Assembly (NCBI RefSeq): GCF_000620465.1
Contig: NZ_JIBE01000003.1
Location: forward strand, 806,001-870,000
DNA from: Ralstonia sp. UNC404CL21Col
GTDB lineage: Bacteria; Pseudomonadota; Gammaproteobacteria; Burkholderiales; Burkholderiaceae
Length of the DNA: 64,000 nucleotides
Reading direction: 5' to 3'
Shown: positions 55,798 to 64,000 of the stretch, piece after piece
Layout of the letters: every line of letters begins with the position of its first letter
How positions within the stretch are numbered: position 1 is the stretch's first letter
Made by a program: the position numbers and the translations under genes
The notes under the pieces: generated by a model
Database searches by the model: none
What the model was told of the DNA's origin: nothing
The model's input: the letters and a program-made list of their open reading frames with translations, nothing else

Positions 55798-56301
55798 TTA
55801 GCGGCACTCTGCCGGAGCGTACTTCGCCTGCAAAGATGGGTTGGCGTACGCGGTCGGAGCCGGCACCTGCGACGTGGCGACCTTGCCCGAAGCAAAGCAA
55901 CCCCACTGAATTTGACTAGTCGGAACACTACCTGCCGACAACGCTGCGCCCCCTGCTGCGGGCTTCAGCACGAGGGTGCCGCCGCTCGCCACGGGTTGAT
56001 ACGTGAGTTGGATTTCGCCTGTCGTACCATCAATGACCATCCCGGACACGTTCTTAGTCGCCACAAAAGCCGACGAACCAGCGTCGAGACGAGTTTGAGC
56101 GTTCGCGGCGTTTTCTGCCACGAGGACCTTGGCTTGAGCGGCCAGTGCCAGACCTTCCGTCACGCGAGCGCGAATCGTGTAGTCCTGGTAAGCCGGAATG
56201 GCGATAGCAGCCAAAATGCCGACGATCGCGACCACGATCATCAGTTCGATCAGCGTGAAGCCCTTCTGGACACGCTTGTTCAGACGACGCATCGTTTTCA
56301 T
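55798..56301 (-). CDS. Type IV pilin, copy 2 (PilA-like)
   Basis: 167 residues. A basic 14-residue leader ([14 protein letters not shown]) ends before [27 protein letters not shown]. Two Cys late in the chain (WGCFASGK and the terminal PAECR) form the likely D-loop. Ribosome site GGGGGA. A well-matched sigma-54 promoter lies 50 bases upstream, as is usual for major pilin genes; a strong terminator follows. It is the best candidate for the main pilin. Confidence 0.95.
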   Translation of the reverse strand: MKTMRRLNKRVQKGFTLIELMIVVAIVGILAAIAIPAYQDYTIRARVTEGLALAAQAKVLVAENAANAQTRLDAGSSAFVATKNVSGMVIDGTTGEIQLTYQPVASGGTLVLKPAAGGAALSAGSVPTSQIQWGCFASGKVATSQVPAPTAYANPSLQAKYAPAECR

Positions 56302-56350
56302 TGAATTTTCCCCCGGAAAAATTTGGTTAAGGATGATGCGAGGCTATTTG

Positions 56351-56366
56351 AGCAGGGACCGTGCCA
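56351..56366 (-). promoter_or_regulatory. Sigma-54 promoter of pilin 2
   Basis: TGGCACGGTCCCTGCT on the minus strand matches the consensus TGGCACG-N4-TTGCW at all but one position, with GG (-24) and GC (-12) at correct spacing. Transcription would start near 56340. An enhancer-binding regulator (PilR type) is expected; not in the window. Confidence 0.8.
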
Positions 56367-56553
56367 ACTTGATTTCGTGAACTTGTGTGTCAAAACTGTC
56401 GCTATTCGCTCTACTGCTTGGGCATGAAGTGACAGTTTTTGACATGCCGTGACGTGGATCGTCAATTTCTGTGGAGCTGGCACAAAGTCATCAGTGGCCG
56501 GCGGCTTACACGAAAACGACGCGTGTAGACGCCTCGACTGAGCACAAGGATCG

Positions 56554-57075
56554 CTATCTGCACTCCGCCGGAGCATATCGAGCGTCCAGAGTTGGCGTCC
56601 CGATGCGGTTTACGTTCGGTGGCATTTGCTTGCCGTTCGCCGAGCATGCCCACATGACGACTGCTGGAGGAGCCGACCCCGCCCTGAGATTCGCGTAAGT
56701 AGACGACGCAGTGCCCGAGTAGGGCGTGAGGATTAGCGTGTTGCTGCCGGCTCCTGCCACGCTAGAGGTGAACCCGATGGAAATTTCGCCGGAGCCACCA
56801 TCAATATCTAACGAGGCCACATTGCGTGTAGCTGGTAGCGAGGCGGCGCCCAGCGATAGGCTGCTTTGTGCGTTTGCAGCGTTCTCGACCACCAACGCCT
56901 TCGCCTGCACAGCGATGATTAGCCCCTCAGTCACCCGCGACCGAATCGTATAGTCTTGATACGCCGGAATCGCCAATGCCGCCAGAATCCCCACAATCGC
57001 CACCACGATCATCAGTTCGATCAGCGTAAAGCCGCCCGCCCGACGCCTTGTTCCCTTGCTGTGCTTGAATGTCAT
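56554..57075 (-). CDS. Type IV pilin, copy 3 (PilA-like)
   Basis: 173 residues from ATG 57075 (ORF extends to 57138 but without support). A 15-residue leader ([15 protein letters not shown]) precedes [27 protein letters not shown]. Cys in WACSANGK and the terminal PAECR make the D-region. It shares its ends with copies 1 and 2 while the middle differs strongly. A second sigma-54-like promoter lies 42 bases upstream. Confidence 0.93.
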   Translation of the reverse strand: MTFKHSKGTRRRAGGFTLIELMIVVAIVGILAALAIPAYQDYTIRSRVTEGLIIAVQAKALVVENAANAQSSLSLGAASLPATRNVASLDIDGGSGEISIGFTSSVAGAGSNTLILTPYSGTASSTYANLRAGSAPPAVVMWACSANGKQMPPNVNRIGTPTLDARYAPAECR

Positions 57076-57116
57076 GACCTCTCCCCAAAAGGCATTTTGT
57101 TGTTGGGAGGCCACCG

Positions 57117-57132
57117 TGCATGGACTATGCCA
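57117..57132 (-). promoter_or_regulatory. Sigma-54-like promoter of pilin 3
   Basis: TGGCATAGTCCATGCA on the minus strand has the -24 TGGCA and -12 TGCA elements at the right distance. Less close to consensus at -20 than the pilin 2 site. Confidence 0.65.
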
Positions 57133-57260
57133 AGGCACACACCATATTTCGGGGAAAGAACTGGCGCGCTTTGTCCAAATTTGCGGCGCAAATCTGACCG
57201 TTCTTGACAGAATTCCGGACAGAACCCGTCATCACCTACTTTCGAGGGGATTCGTTCGGA

Positions 57261-57956
57261 CTAGGCCTGGCGCAACGTTCGCCGGCTGAGCCACCTGCCT
57301 ACGCTGACGACGAGCAGCGCCCCCACGCACCCCACCACCACGTCCGCATACGGCACCGCGCGCTCAAACCACGCCGCATCGATCGGATCGGTGACGAGCA
57401 TGTCGCCAGCCAGATAGCCGAGCAGCGCCGCCCCGAGCGTGATGATGACGGGAAAGCGCGCCATGACGCCCACCAGCAACGTGCTGCCGAACACGATCAG
57501 CGGTACCGAGAGTCCAAGCCCCAGCACCAGCAGCAGAAACGTCGTGCCTGGCGGCCCCTTCTCGGCCGCGGCGGCCACAGCGACGACGTTATCGAGCGAC
57601 ATCACAAAGTCGGCGATGAGGATGGTCTGGATGGCCGCCCATAGGCCGGCACGCTGATGGCGATCGGCGGCCTCCTCGTCGGCTTCCGCCAGCAGCTTCA
57701 CACCGATGTAGACCAGCAGCACCGCGCCAATCGTTTTCAGGTATGGCAACGCAAGCAGCTTGACGGCCAGCACGGTCAACACCACGCGCAGCACAATGGC
57801 GCCGGCGCTGCCCCAGAAAATGGCCTGCTTCTGCTGACGCTTGGGCAAGTTGCGCGCGGCCAGCGCGATGACCACCGCGTTGTCGCCCGACAGCACGATG
57901 TTGGTCAGGATGATGGAGCCAAGTGCGAACCAGAATGCGCTGGAGGTGAGCGCCAT
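57261..57956 (-). CDS. TerC-family membrane protein
   Basis: 231 residues, about seven membrane segments. Acidic motifs in the membrane, NIVLSGDNAVVIALAAR and DFVMSLDNVVAVAAAA, are the TerC signature. TerC proteins are linked to tellurite resistance and metal (Mn/Ca) export to secreted proteins. A Lys/Arg-rich cytoplasmic loop (residues 90-105, EADEEAADRHQR) is present. Stands between the pilins and sucD, same strand as both. Confidence 0.9.
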   Translation of the reverse strand: MALTSSAFWFALGSIILTNIVLSGDNAVVIALAARNLPKRQQKQAIFWGSAGAIVLRVVLTVLAVKLLALPYLKTIGAVLLVYIGVKLLAEADEEAADRHQRAGLWAAIQTILIADFVMSLDNVVAVAAAAEKGPPGTTFLLLVLGLGLSVPLIVFGSTLLVGVMARFPVIITLGAALLGYLAGDMLVTDPIDAAWFERAVPYADVVVGCVGALLVVSVGRWLSRRTLRQA

Positions 57957-58060
57957 AGTGTTCTCGAAGATGTCCTTGCGGGTTGGCGGGAAATCGGTTT
58001 GCAGCGTCTTGTGTGCTTATACACATGTCGTGCCCGGATCGCATGCTGCATCGCGATCAA

Positions 58061-58087
58061 ACAAAAACGGGAGCCGAAGCCCCCGTT
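58061..58087 (-). terminator. Terminator after sucCD
   Basis: Nine-base stem with one mismatch (AACGGGAGC / GCCCCCGTT, CGAA loop), followed on the minus strand by T5; 26 bases past the sucD stop. Confidence 0.8.
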
Positions 58088-58112
58088 CTCGCACAACCTC
58101 AAACCTTGTCGA

Positions 58113-58994
58113 TTACAGCATCGCCTTGAGCAGACGTGCCATTTCCGACGGGTTCTTGGTGGTCTTGATGCCGCATTCTTCCATGATGTCGAGCTTGGCT
58201 TGCGCGGTGTCGGCACCGCCCGAGATCAGCGCGCCGGCGTGGCCCATGCGCTTGCCCGGAGGCGCGGTCACGCCAGCGATGAAGCCAACCACCGGCTTCT
58301 TCATGTTGTCCTTGATCCAGTAAGCCGCGTTGGCTTCGTCCGGACCACCGATCTCACCGATCATGACCACGGCGTCCGTTTCCGGATCGTCGTTGAACAT
58401 CTTCATCACGTCGATGTGCTTCAGGCCGTTGATCGGGTCGCCGCCGATACCGACTGCCGACGATTGGCCCAGGCCCAGCGCGGTCAGCTGGCCCACGGCT
58501 TCGTACGTCAGCGTGCCCGAGCGCGACACCACGCCGATGCGGCCCTTGCGGTGGATGTGACCCGGCATGATGCCGATCTTGATTTCGTCCGGCGTGATCA
58601 GGCCCGGGCAGTTCGGGCCCAGCAGCAGCGTCTTGCTGCCGGCCTTACGCATCTTGTCCTTGACCATCATCATGTCGCGCACGGGGATGCCTTCGGTGAT
58701 GCAAACCACCAGGTCCAGTTCAGCTTCAACAGCTTCCCAGATCGCATCGGCTGCGCCTGCGGGCGGCACGTAGATCACCGACACGGTTGCGCCGGTCTGT
58801 GCCTTCGCGTCCTTGACGGTCGCGTAGATGGGAATGCCTTCGAAGTCTTCGCCGGCCTTCTTCGGGTTCACGCCGGCGACGAAGCAGTTCTTGCCGTTGG
58901 CGTAGTCGCGGCAGCCGCGGGTGTGGAACTGGCCGGTCTTGCCGGTAATCCCCTGGGTGATGACCTTGGTGTCTTTGTTGATCAGAATCGACAT
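58113..58994 (-). CDS. sucD: Succinyl-CoA synthetase alpha subunit
   Basis: 293 residues. [25 protein letters not shown] (CoA-binding Rossmann part), GPNCPGLI, and the phosphohistidine motif [11 protein letters not shown]. Together with SucC it converts succinyl-CoA to succinate with formation of ATP in the TCA cycle. Ribosome site AAGGA. 94 bases after sucC. Confidence 0.97.
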   Translation of the reverse strand: MSILINKDTKVITQGITGKTGQFHTRGCRDYANGKNCFVAGVNPKKAGEDFEGIPIYATVKDAKAQTGATVSVIYVPPAGAADAIWEAVEAELDLVVCITEGIPVRDMMMVKDKMRKAGSKTLLLGPNCPGLITPDEIKIGIMPGHIHRKGRIGVVSRSGTLTYEAVGQLTALGLGQSSAVGIGGDPINGLKHIDVMKMFNDDPETDAVVMIGEIGGPDEANAAYWIKDNMKKPVVGFIAGVTAPPGKRMGHAGALISGGADTAQAKLDIMEECGIKTTKNPSEMARLLKAML

Positions 58995-59088
58995 GCTGTA
59001 ATCCTTTTATGCAGCGAGCCGCGCCGTCGTACGGTTGCGTACTTCGAGGCGCCGCCCGCGTTCGCGTATGGTTGGGTCAGCGGGCGGC

Positions 59089-60255
59089 TTACTTGCCGGC
59101 GGCTGCGGCCACGACCTTCTCGGCGGCCTCTGCCATCGTGTCTGCGGCGATGATGGGCAGGCCCGACTCGGCCAGCATCTTCTTGCCGAGGTCTTCGTTG
59201 GTACCCTTCATGCGCACAACCAGCGGCACCGACAGCGACACAGCCTTCGACGCAGCGATCACGCCTTCGGCGATCACGTCGCAACGCATGATGCCGCCGA
59301 AGATGTTGACCAGAATGGCCTGCACGTTCGGGTTCTTCAGCATCAGCTTGAAGGCTTCGGTCACCTTCTCGGTGGTGGCACCGCCACCCACGTCCAGGAA
59401 GTTGGCCGGCTCGCCGCCGAACAGCTTGATGGTGTCCATCGTGGCCATGGCCAGACCGGCGCCGTTCACCAGGCAGCCGATGTTGCCGTCGAGCGAGATG
59501 TAGGCCAGGTCGAACTTCGAGGCTTCGATTTCGTTGGCGTCTTCTTCATCCAGATCGCGGTAAGCGACGATTTCCGGGTGACGGAACAGCGCGTTCGAGT
59601 CGAAGTTGAACTTGGCGTCCAGTGCGATGACCTTGCCGTCGCCGGTCAGGATCAGCGGGTTGATTTCAGCTTGCGAAGCGTCGGTTTCCCAGAACGCCTT
59701 GTACAGGCCTTGCAGGGCTTGGCGAGCTTGTGCGATCGAAGCATCCGGCACGCCGATCTTGCGGGCGATGTCGTCAGCCTGCGCGTCTTGCAGACCCGCT
59801 TGCGGATCGATCAGCAGCGTGTGGATCTTTTCCGGGTGCGATTCGGCGACTTCTTCGATGTCCATGCCGCCTTCGCTCGACGCCATCAGCGCCACTTGCT
59901 GCGACACGCGGTCCACCACCAGCGAAACGTACAGTTCCTTCTTGATGTCCGCGCCTTCTTCGATCAGCAGGCGGTTGACCTTCTTGCCTTCCGGACCGGT
60001 CTGGTGCGTCACCAGCGTCATGCCCAGGATGCTGCTGGCGTATTCCTTGACCTGCTCCATGCTCTTGGCAACCTTCACGCCGCCGCCCTTGCCACGGCCA
60101 CCCGCATGAATCTGTGCCTTCACGACCCACACCGGGCCGCCCAGGGTTTCAGCAGCCTTGATGGCCTCGTCGACCGAGAAGGCCGGAATGCCGCGCGGAA
60201 CCGGCACATTGTATTTGCGCAGGATTTCCTTGCCTTGGTACTCATGGATATTCAT
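59089..60255 (-). CDS. sucC: Succinyl-CoA synthetase beta subunit
   Basis: 388 residues, standard length. [26 protein letters not shown] (ATP-grasp opening), [43 protein letters not shown] and [19 protein letters not shown]. It binds the nucleotide and succinate sites of the SucCD enzyme. Ribosome site AAGGAAA. First gene of the sucCD pair. Confidence 0.97.
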   Translation of the reverse strand: MNIHEYQGKEILRKYNVPVPRGIPAFSVDEAIKAAETLGGPVWVVKAQIHAGGRGKGGGVKVAKSMEQVKEYASSILGMTLVTHQTGPEGKKVNRLLIEEGADIKKELYVSLVVDRVSQQVALMASSEGGMDIEEVAESHPEKIHTLLIDPQAGLQDAQADDIARKIGVPDASIAQARQALQGLYKAFWETDASQAEINPLILTGDGKVIALDAKFNFDSNALFRHPEIVAYRDLDEEDANEIEASKFDLAYISLDGNIGCLVNGAGLAMATMDTIKLFGGEPANFLDVGGGATTEKVTEAFKLMLKNPNVQAILVNIFGGIMRCDVIAEGVIAASKAVSLSVPLVVRMKGTNEDLGKKMLAESGLPIIAADTMAEAAEKVVAAAAGK

Positions 60256-60321
60256 GCGTGTTTCCTTTGCTAGGCAGAGTAAGTGTGATGAGTATTGAAA
60301 ACGCGAACGGCGCGGTGCCCT

Positions 60322-60948
60322 TCAGGACGAGGGCTCAGGCGCGAGTTCGGTGGGTGGCGGTTGGATCTTGGCTTCGGGCTGGTATGCAAACCAGCGCGGG
60401 TAATGCTTGCGGACCACCTCGCCTCCAAGATGCAGGGCGTGGCAGCCGTGGAGTTGGTAAGGCGGCTTTTCGCCAGGCTCGATCGGACGCAGGTCGTTGG
60501 AGTTATCGCGCACCGGAAAGACGTCGCCGGCGAAGGCCTGGATGGCGGCGGTCGGCAGCACGCCACACAGCTCGGTCAGATGCGTACAGCCCGCCACACC
60601 GCCAAGTCTCTCACGCGAGGCCTTTCGAAAACCCTTCATCAGGTTCAGGCCGATGAGTTTGCGGTAGGCCGGGCCGATCGTGTCGCAATGTGTGGGGTAC
60701 GGCACCCAATCGGAACACGCTTCGGCATCCACGACATTCATGCGGGTATCGATGGTCACGCGCAGCCACAGGTCATGCAGCGGCTGGCCTTCGGGGCGCA
60801 CGCCGCCGCTGGCCAGGGGGATATCGCGAGGCTTGGTGTCGGTCAGGCGCGCTTCAATGTCCCACAGGCCGTCTTCCCGCAAATAGGCCTCCACCGTGAT
60901 GGCACGGCGGTGGCGCATGACGCGCGGGACGGGGGCAGACAGAGGCAT
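60322..60948 (-). CDS. DUF2889 family protein
   Basis: 208 residues from ATG 60948 (an ORF to 61002 lacks support). HRRAITVEAYLREDGLWDIEARLTDTKPRDI, a central DAEACSDWVPYPTHC and LIGLNLMKGFRKASRERLGGVAGCTHLTEL are typical of DUF2889, a family common in Burkholderiales; function unknown. Conserved Cys/His residues (CTHL, GCH) could bind a metal. Upstream of sucC in the same direction, 66 bases apart. Confidence 0.85.
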   Translation of the reverse strand: MPLSAPVPRVMRHRRAITVEAYLREDGLWDIEARLTDTKPRDIPLASGGVRPEGQPLHDLWLRVTIDTRMNVVDAEACSDWVPYPTHCDTIGPAYRKLIGLNLMKGFRKASRERLGGVAGCTHLTELCGVLPTAAIQAFAGDVFPVRDNSNDLRPIEPGEKPPYQLHGCHALHLGGEVVRKHYPRWFAYQPEAKIQPPPTELAPEPSS

Positions 60949-61239
60949 GGACCAGACAGACCGATAGGACCGATGGAGGCGGCACACGCGGATCGCGCGC
61001 ATCGCCTACGGGACGTATGCGACAGCGCATCAGCCGCCACACACGAACATACCGCCCTGCAACCAGAATTGAGGTTCGGGGCGGTATCAAAGACCAGTAT
61101 TTTAACACGTCGTCACGACCAAGCCGGTCGCCTGCTGCAATGCAGTGTGAAAGCGGTTGCGACAACCGCGTGAGGTGCAACCAACGCGATTCATGCGCAG
61201 CCGAATTGTCCAAGCGAATTGTTGGGAGATCGACGGCAT

Positions 61240-61719
61240 TCAGGCCGACTCGTCGCCATCTTCCAACAGTTCATCGGCCCCAGCGATGATGCGCGACACG
61301 ACGGAACGGGAGAAACCGCGCGCCATCATGTATCGCACCTGCTTGGCGCGTTCGGCCAGGTCGGCCGGCGGGCGGCCGAAGCGCTTTTCCCACAAGGCTT
61401 TGGCTCGCGCCGCCTCCGTACTTTGCAGTTGCGCCTTGACCTCGCCCAGCGTCTCTGCGCCAAGCTGATGGGTTTTCAGCTCCTGCATCAGGCGAGCCGT
61501 ACCGTAGCGGCTCGCGCGGCGGTGCACCATGCTCTCGGCAAAGCGCGTATTGGACAGCCAGTTTTGGCTCTCCAGCCAATCCAGCAGCGCGTCGACCTCT
61601 TCGACGGACTCGGCGTGCGGCACCAACTTACGGCGCAATTCGACACGACTATGCTCGCGCCGAGATAGATAGCCCAGCGCACGAGCCTTCAGCGATAACG
61701 GTGGGCGCGGCAGCGGCAT
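61240..61719 (-). CDS. recX: RecX, regulator of RecA
   Basis: 159 residues from ATG 61719; a TTG at 61734 is a weaker alternative. Three-helix repeats typical of RecX: LKARALGYLSRREHSRVELRRKL, WLSNTRFAESMVHRRASRYGTARLMQELK and VRYMMARGFSRSVVSRIIAG. RecX binds inside the RecA filament and limits it. 94 bases after recA, probably co-induced by SOS through read-through. Confidence 0.94.
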   Translation of the reverse strand: MPLPRPPLSLKARALGYLSRREHSRVELRRKLVPHAESVEEVDALLDWLESQNWLSNTRFAESMVHRRASRYGTARLMQELKTHQLGAETLGEVKAQLQSTEAARAKALWEKRFGRPPADLAERAKQVRYMMARGFSRSVVSRIIAGADELLEDGDESA

Positions 61720-61813
61720 AGATTCCAGGCTCAAAAGAAAACGCCCACCGTTGGGGGACGGCAGGCGTATGAAGCTCGATAGAGCCGTCGATCTGCGCCG
61801 ACGGCCAACCCAA

Positions 61814-62872
61814 TTACTCTTCTCCGATTTCCTCGGCCACTGCGACGGCGCCCATCGGCGTCACGCCCAGTGCTTCGCGGACCTTGTTCTCGATATCACG
61901 GGCGAGGTCGGGGTTCTCGCGCAGGTATTCACGGCAGTTGTCGCGGCCTTGGCCGATGCGCTCGCCACCGTAGCTGTACCAGGCGCCGGACTTTTCAACG
62001 ATCTTGGCTTCCACACCGAGGTCGATGATTTCTCCTTCGCGCGACACACCCTGGCCATAGAGGATGTCGAAAATGGCTTCGCGGAACGGCGGCGCCACCT
62101 TGTTCTTGACGACCTTGACCTTGGTTTCGTTGCCGACCACATCGTCGCCCTTCTTGATCGAGCCGATACGGCGGATGTCCAGACGCACCGAAGCGTAGAA
62201 CTTCAGTGCGTTACCACCCGTGGTCGTTTCCGGCGAACCGAACATCACACCGATCTTCATGCGGATCTGGTTGATGAAGATGACCATGCAATTGGTCTTC
62301 TTGATGGTGCCGGTCAGCTTGCGCAGCGCCTGGCTCATCAGACGGGCCTGCAGGCCGGGCAACGCGTCGCCCATTTCGCCTTCAATTTCAGCCTTCGGCA
62401 CCAGCGCGGCCACCGAGTCAATGACGATCAGGTCAACCGAGCCCGAGCGCACCAGCGCGTCGGCAATTTCCAGAGCCTGCTCACCCGTGTCCGGCTGGGA
62501 GATCAGCAGGTCCGGCACGCTGACGCCAATCTTGTCGGCATAAGTGACGTCAAGAGCATGTTCTGCGTCGATGAAAGCACAAGTGCCGCCCAGCTTCTGC
62601 ATCTCGGCAACCACTTGCAGTGTCAGCGTGGTCTTACCCGACGATTCCGGACCGTAGATTTCAATGACACGGCCGCGCGGCAGGCCGCCAACGCCCAGCG
62701 CCACGTCCAACCCGAGCGAACCCGTCGACACGACCTGGACCGGCTCGACCTCGGCGTCGCCCATCTTCATGATGGAGCCCTTGCCGAACTGCTTTTCGAT
62801 CTGCGCGAGCGCGGCAGCCAGCGCCTTCTGCTTTTCTGCGCTCATCGCGGCTGCCTTCTTACCGTCTTCCAT
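61814..62872 (-). CDS. recA: RecA recombinase
   Basis: 352 residues from ATG 62872 with AAGGACG before it. Walker A GPESSGKT (residues 74-81), the DNA loop region [29 protein letters not shown], and a C-terminal tail with acidic residues (VAEEIGEE). Catalyses strand exchange and activates LexA self-cleavage. The promoter has an SOS box. Followed by recX. Confidence 0.98.
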   Translation of the reverse strand: MEDGKKAAAMSAEKQKALAAALAQIEKQFGKGSIMKMGDAEVEPVQVVSTGSLGLDVALGVGGLPRGRVIEIYGPESSGKTTLTLQVVAEMQKLGGTCAFIDAEHALDVTYADKIGVSVPDLLISQPDTGEQALEIADALVRSGSVDLIVIDSVAALVPKAEIEGEMGDALPGLQARLMSQALRKLTGTIKKTNCMVIFINQIRMKIGVMFGSPETTTGGNALKFYASVRLDIRRIGSIKKGDDVVGNETKVKVVKNKVAPPFREAIFDILYGQGVSREGEIIDLGVEAKIVEKSGAWYSYGGERIGQGRDNCREYLRENPDLARDIENKVREALGVTPMGAVAVAEEIGEE

Positions 62873-63025
62873 GGTCGTCCTTCGTGCAAATTGGTGTATA
62901 AATGGGCCGCAAGGGCTTGCGATTCCAGCGGTTGCCTGCAACAACGGGCCGCTGGCTGATTGCCCCGACGCGACCCATTCCATGACTTTAGCGCCGCCAA
63001 GACTACAGCACCGCGAATTCGGAGT

Positions 63026-63054
63026 ACTGTATAAAAAACCAGTGGTTTTGACAA
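63026..63054 (-). promoter_or_regulatory. recA promoter with LexA (SOS) box
   Basis: Minus strand: -35 TTGTCA (63049-63054), 17-base spacer, -10 TACAGT (63026-63031). An SOS box CTG-N10-CAG (CTGGTTTTTTATACAG, 63027-63042) overlaps spacer and -10, so LexA would cover the promoter. Confidence 0.8.
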
Positions 63055-63137
63055 GTCTCCAGATCAGTTGTCGCGCGAAAACAATGTAGCGGGCGGGATG
63101 GGCAAGACATCTTGCCCGGCATCGCGGGGAGACACGC

Positions 63138-63851
63138 ATGCGCATCCTGATTGCCGAAGACGACGCCACGCTGGCGGACGGGCTCACACGCTCGCTGCGC
63201 CAGGCGGGCTATGCCGTCGACCAAGCCTTCGACGGGGCGACTGCCGACGCGGCGCTGTCCGCGCAGACGGCGCAGACCTATGACCTGCTGATTCTCGACG
63301 TGGGCCTGCCCCGTATGTCGGGGCTGGAGGTCCTCAAGCGCCTGCGTTCGCGCGGGGCCATGCTGCCGGTACTGATCCTGACCGCCGCCGACAGCGTGGA
63401 AGAACGCGTCAAGGGCCTGGACCTGGGCGCCGACGATTACATGGCCAAACCGTTCGCGCTGTCCGAGCTGGAGGCCCGCGTGCGTGCGCTGGTGCGACGC
63501 GGCACGGGCGGCGGCGCCACACTCGTGCGCCACGGGCCGCTGGCATTCGACCAGGTCGGGCGCATTGCCTATATCCATGACCAGGTGGTGGAACTCTCGG
63601 CGCGCGAGATCGGGCTGCTGGAGATTCTGCTGGCGCGCGTCGGCCGCCTGGTGTCGAAAGAACAGCTGGTCGACCACCTCTGCGGCTGGGGCGAGGAAGT
63701 CAGCAACAACGCCATCGAGGTCTACATCCACCGGCTGCGCAAGAAGATCGAAGTGGAAGGCATCCGTATCGCGACCGTGCGCGGGCTGGGCTATTGCCTG
63801 GAACGCATGGCCACGCCAACGACCACCACCGCAACCGCCGCCCATGGGTGA
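63138..63851 (+). CDS. OmpR-family response regulator
   Basis: 237 residues. Receiver domain with acidic pocket (EDD), phospho-acceptor Asp54 in [13 protein letters not shown] and Lys in MAKPF, then a winged helix (about 125-222) with [35 protein letters not shown]. It resembles the QseB/TctD branch. An unusual Thr/Ala tail follows ([12 protein letters not shown]). GGGGAG before the ATG. Overlaps the kinase gene by eight bases. The regulated genes are not evident. Confidence 0.94.
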   Translation: MRILIAEDDATLADGLTRSLRQAGYAVDQAFDGATADAALSAQTAQTYDLLILDVGLPRMSGLEVLKRLRSRGAMLPVLILTAADSVEERVKGLDLGADDYMAKPFALSELEARVRALVRRGTGGGATLVRHGPLAFDQVGRIAYIHDQVVELSAREIGLLEILLARVGRLVSKEQLVDHLCGWGEEVSNNAIEVYIHRLRKKIEVEGIRIATVRGLGYCLERMATPTTTTATAAHG

Positions 63852-64000
63852 TCGGCTGGCCTGGCCGTGGCGTCGGCATCGCGGATCGCTGCGCGAACGT
63901 GCCGGCACGGCGCCAGGGGCAGACGGCCACGATGACGGAGGCGATGGCGGCGGCAGCCTCACCGACACCCTCCCCCACCTCGAAGACGACGCCACGCGGC
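63844..64000 (+). CDS. Start of a histidine kinase gene (cut by the window end)
   Basis: The open frame from ATG 63844 runs to the edge without stop (52 codons seen). It overlaps the end of the response regulator gene by eight bases, the usual arrangement of a two-component pair. Only an Arg-rich, then Gly/Asp-rich cytoplasmic head ([19 protein letters not shown], then GHDDGGDGGG) is visible; no kinase domain can be checked. Role inferred from position only. Confidence 0.55.
   Translation, partial: MGDRLAWPWRRHRGSLRERAGTAPGADGHDDGGDGGGSLTDTLPHLEDDATR

Noticed and set aside
53319-57138. Pilin gene cluster considered as part of a prophage or integron
   Set aside because: No integrase, att-like direct repeats or phage genes seen nearby; flanks are core genes.

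Overview
The window looks like chromosomal DNA of a high-G+C betaproteobacterium of the order Burkholderiales, most likely Ralstonia or a close relative. This is inferred from gene order and protein families (recA-recX, sucC-sucD next to terC and type IV pilins, pgk-pyk-fba joined to purCEK, pqiABC, Calvin-type class II aldolase). No database search was possible. Coding density is high and both strands are used. No rRNA, tRNA, CRISPR array, insertion sequence or prophage was seen.

Layout. 1-2.9 kb: the end of a pqiABC lipid-transport operon (PqiA cut by the window edge). 2.9-7 kb: a MocR-type regulator divergent from a DUF2917 protein, then three small, strongly hydrophilic proteins and a secreted protein. 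7-13.7 kb: a TonB-dependent receptor with a small Cys-containing membrane protein, an unrecognised 328-residue protein, a 52-residue protein, an HD-GYP phosphodiesterase and a MarR regulator. 13.7-20.7 kb: a catabolic island with a solute-binding protein and PhzS-like flavin monooxygenase divergent from a GntR regulator, DUF2848 protein, amidase and MFS importer. 21-25.3 kb: a soluble chemoreceptor and a PAS-GAF-PAS-GGDEF-EAL protein. 25.5-30 kb: PhnM and a DUF1045 protein (phosphonate pathway enzymes without C-P lyase), a pair of secreted proteins, one built of 13-residue repeats, and an MFS transporter. 30.2-33.8 kb: Ku and ligase D for end joining. 33.9-38.4 kb: DacB overlapping MobB, a GDSL lipoprotein and a Sua5-type enzyme.

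38.4-45.1 kb: a minus-strand core-metabolism block (purK, purE, purC, fba, pyk, pgk). 45.2-47.2 kb: RarD and the AzlC/AzlD exporter. 47.5-50.9 kb: zinc-finger protein, WaaF, NTF2-like protein, YheT-type hydrolase and a conserved protein of unknown function. 51-53.3 kb: an M48 protease divergent from MoaC. 53.3-57.1 kb: three divergent type IV pilin genes with a PglL/WaaL-type ligase between them, visibly richer in A+T than the surroundings, with two sigma-54 promoter candidates and a ribosome-site-masking hairpin. 57.2-64 kb: TerC, SucCD, DUF2889 protein, RecX, RecA with an SOS box, and an OmpR-type response regulator overlapping a truncated histidine kinase gene.

The most noteworthy regions are the pilin/ligase island, the 13-residue-repeat secreted protein with its partner, the cluster of small low-complexity proteins at 4.9-6.2 kb and the orphan phosphonate pair. 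No clearly new defence system was found.
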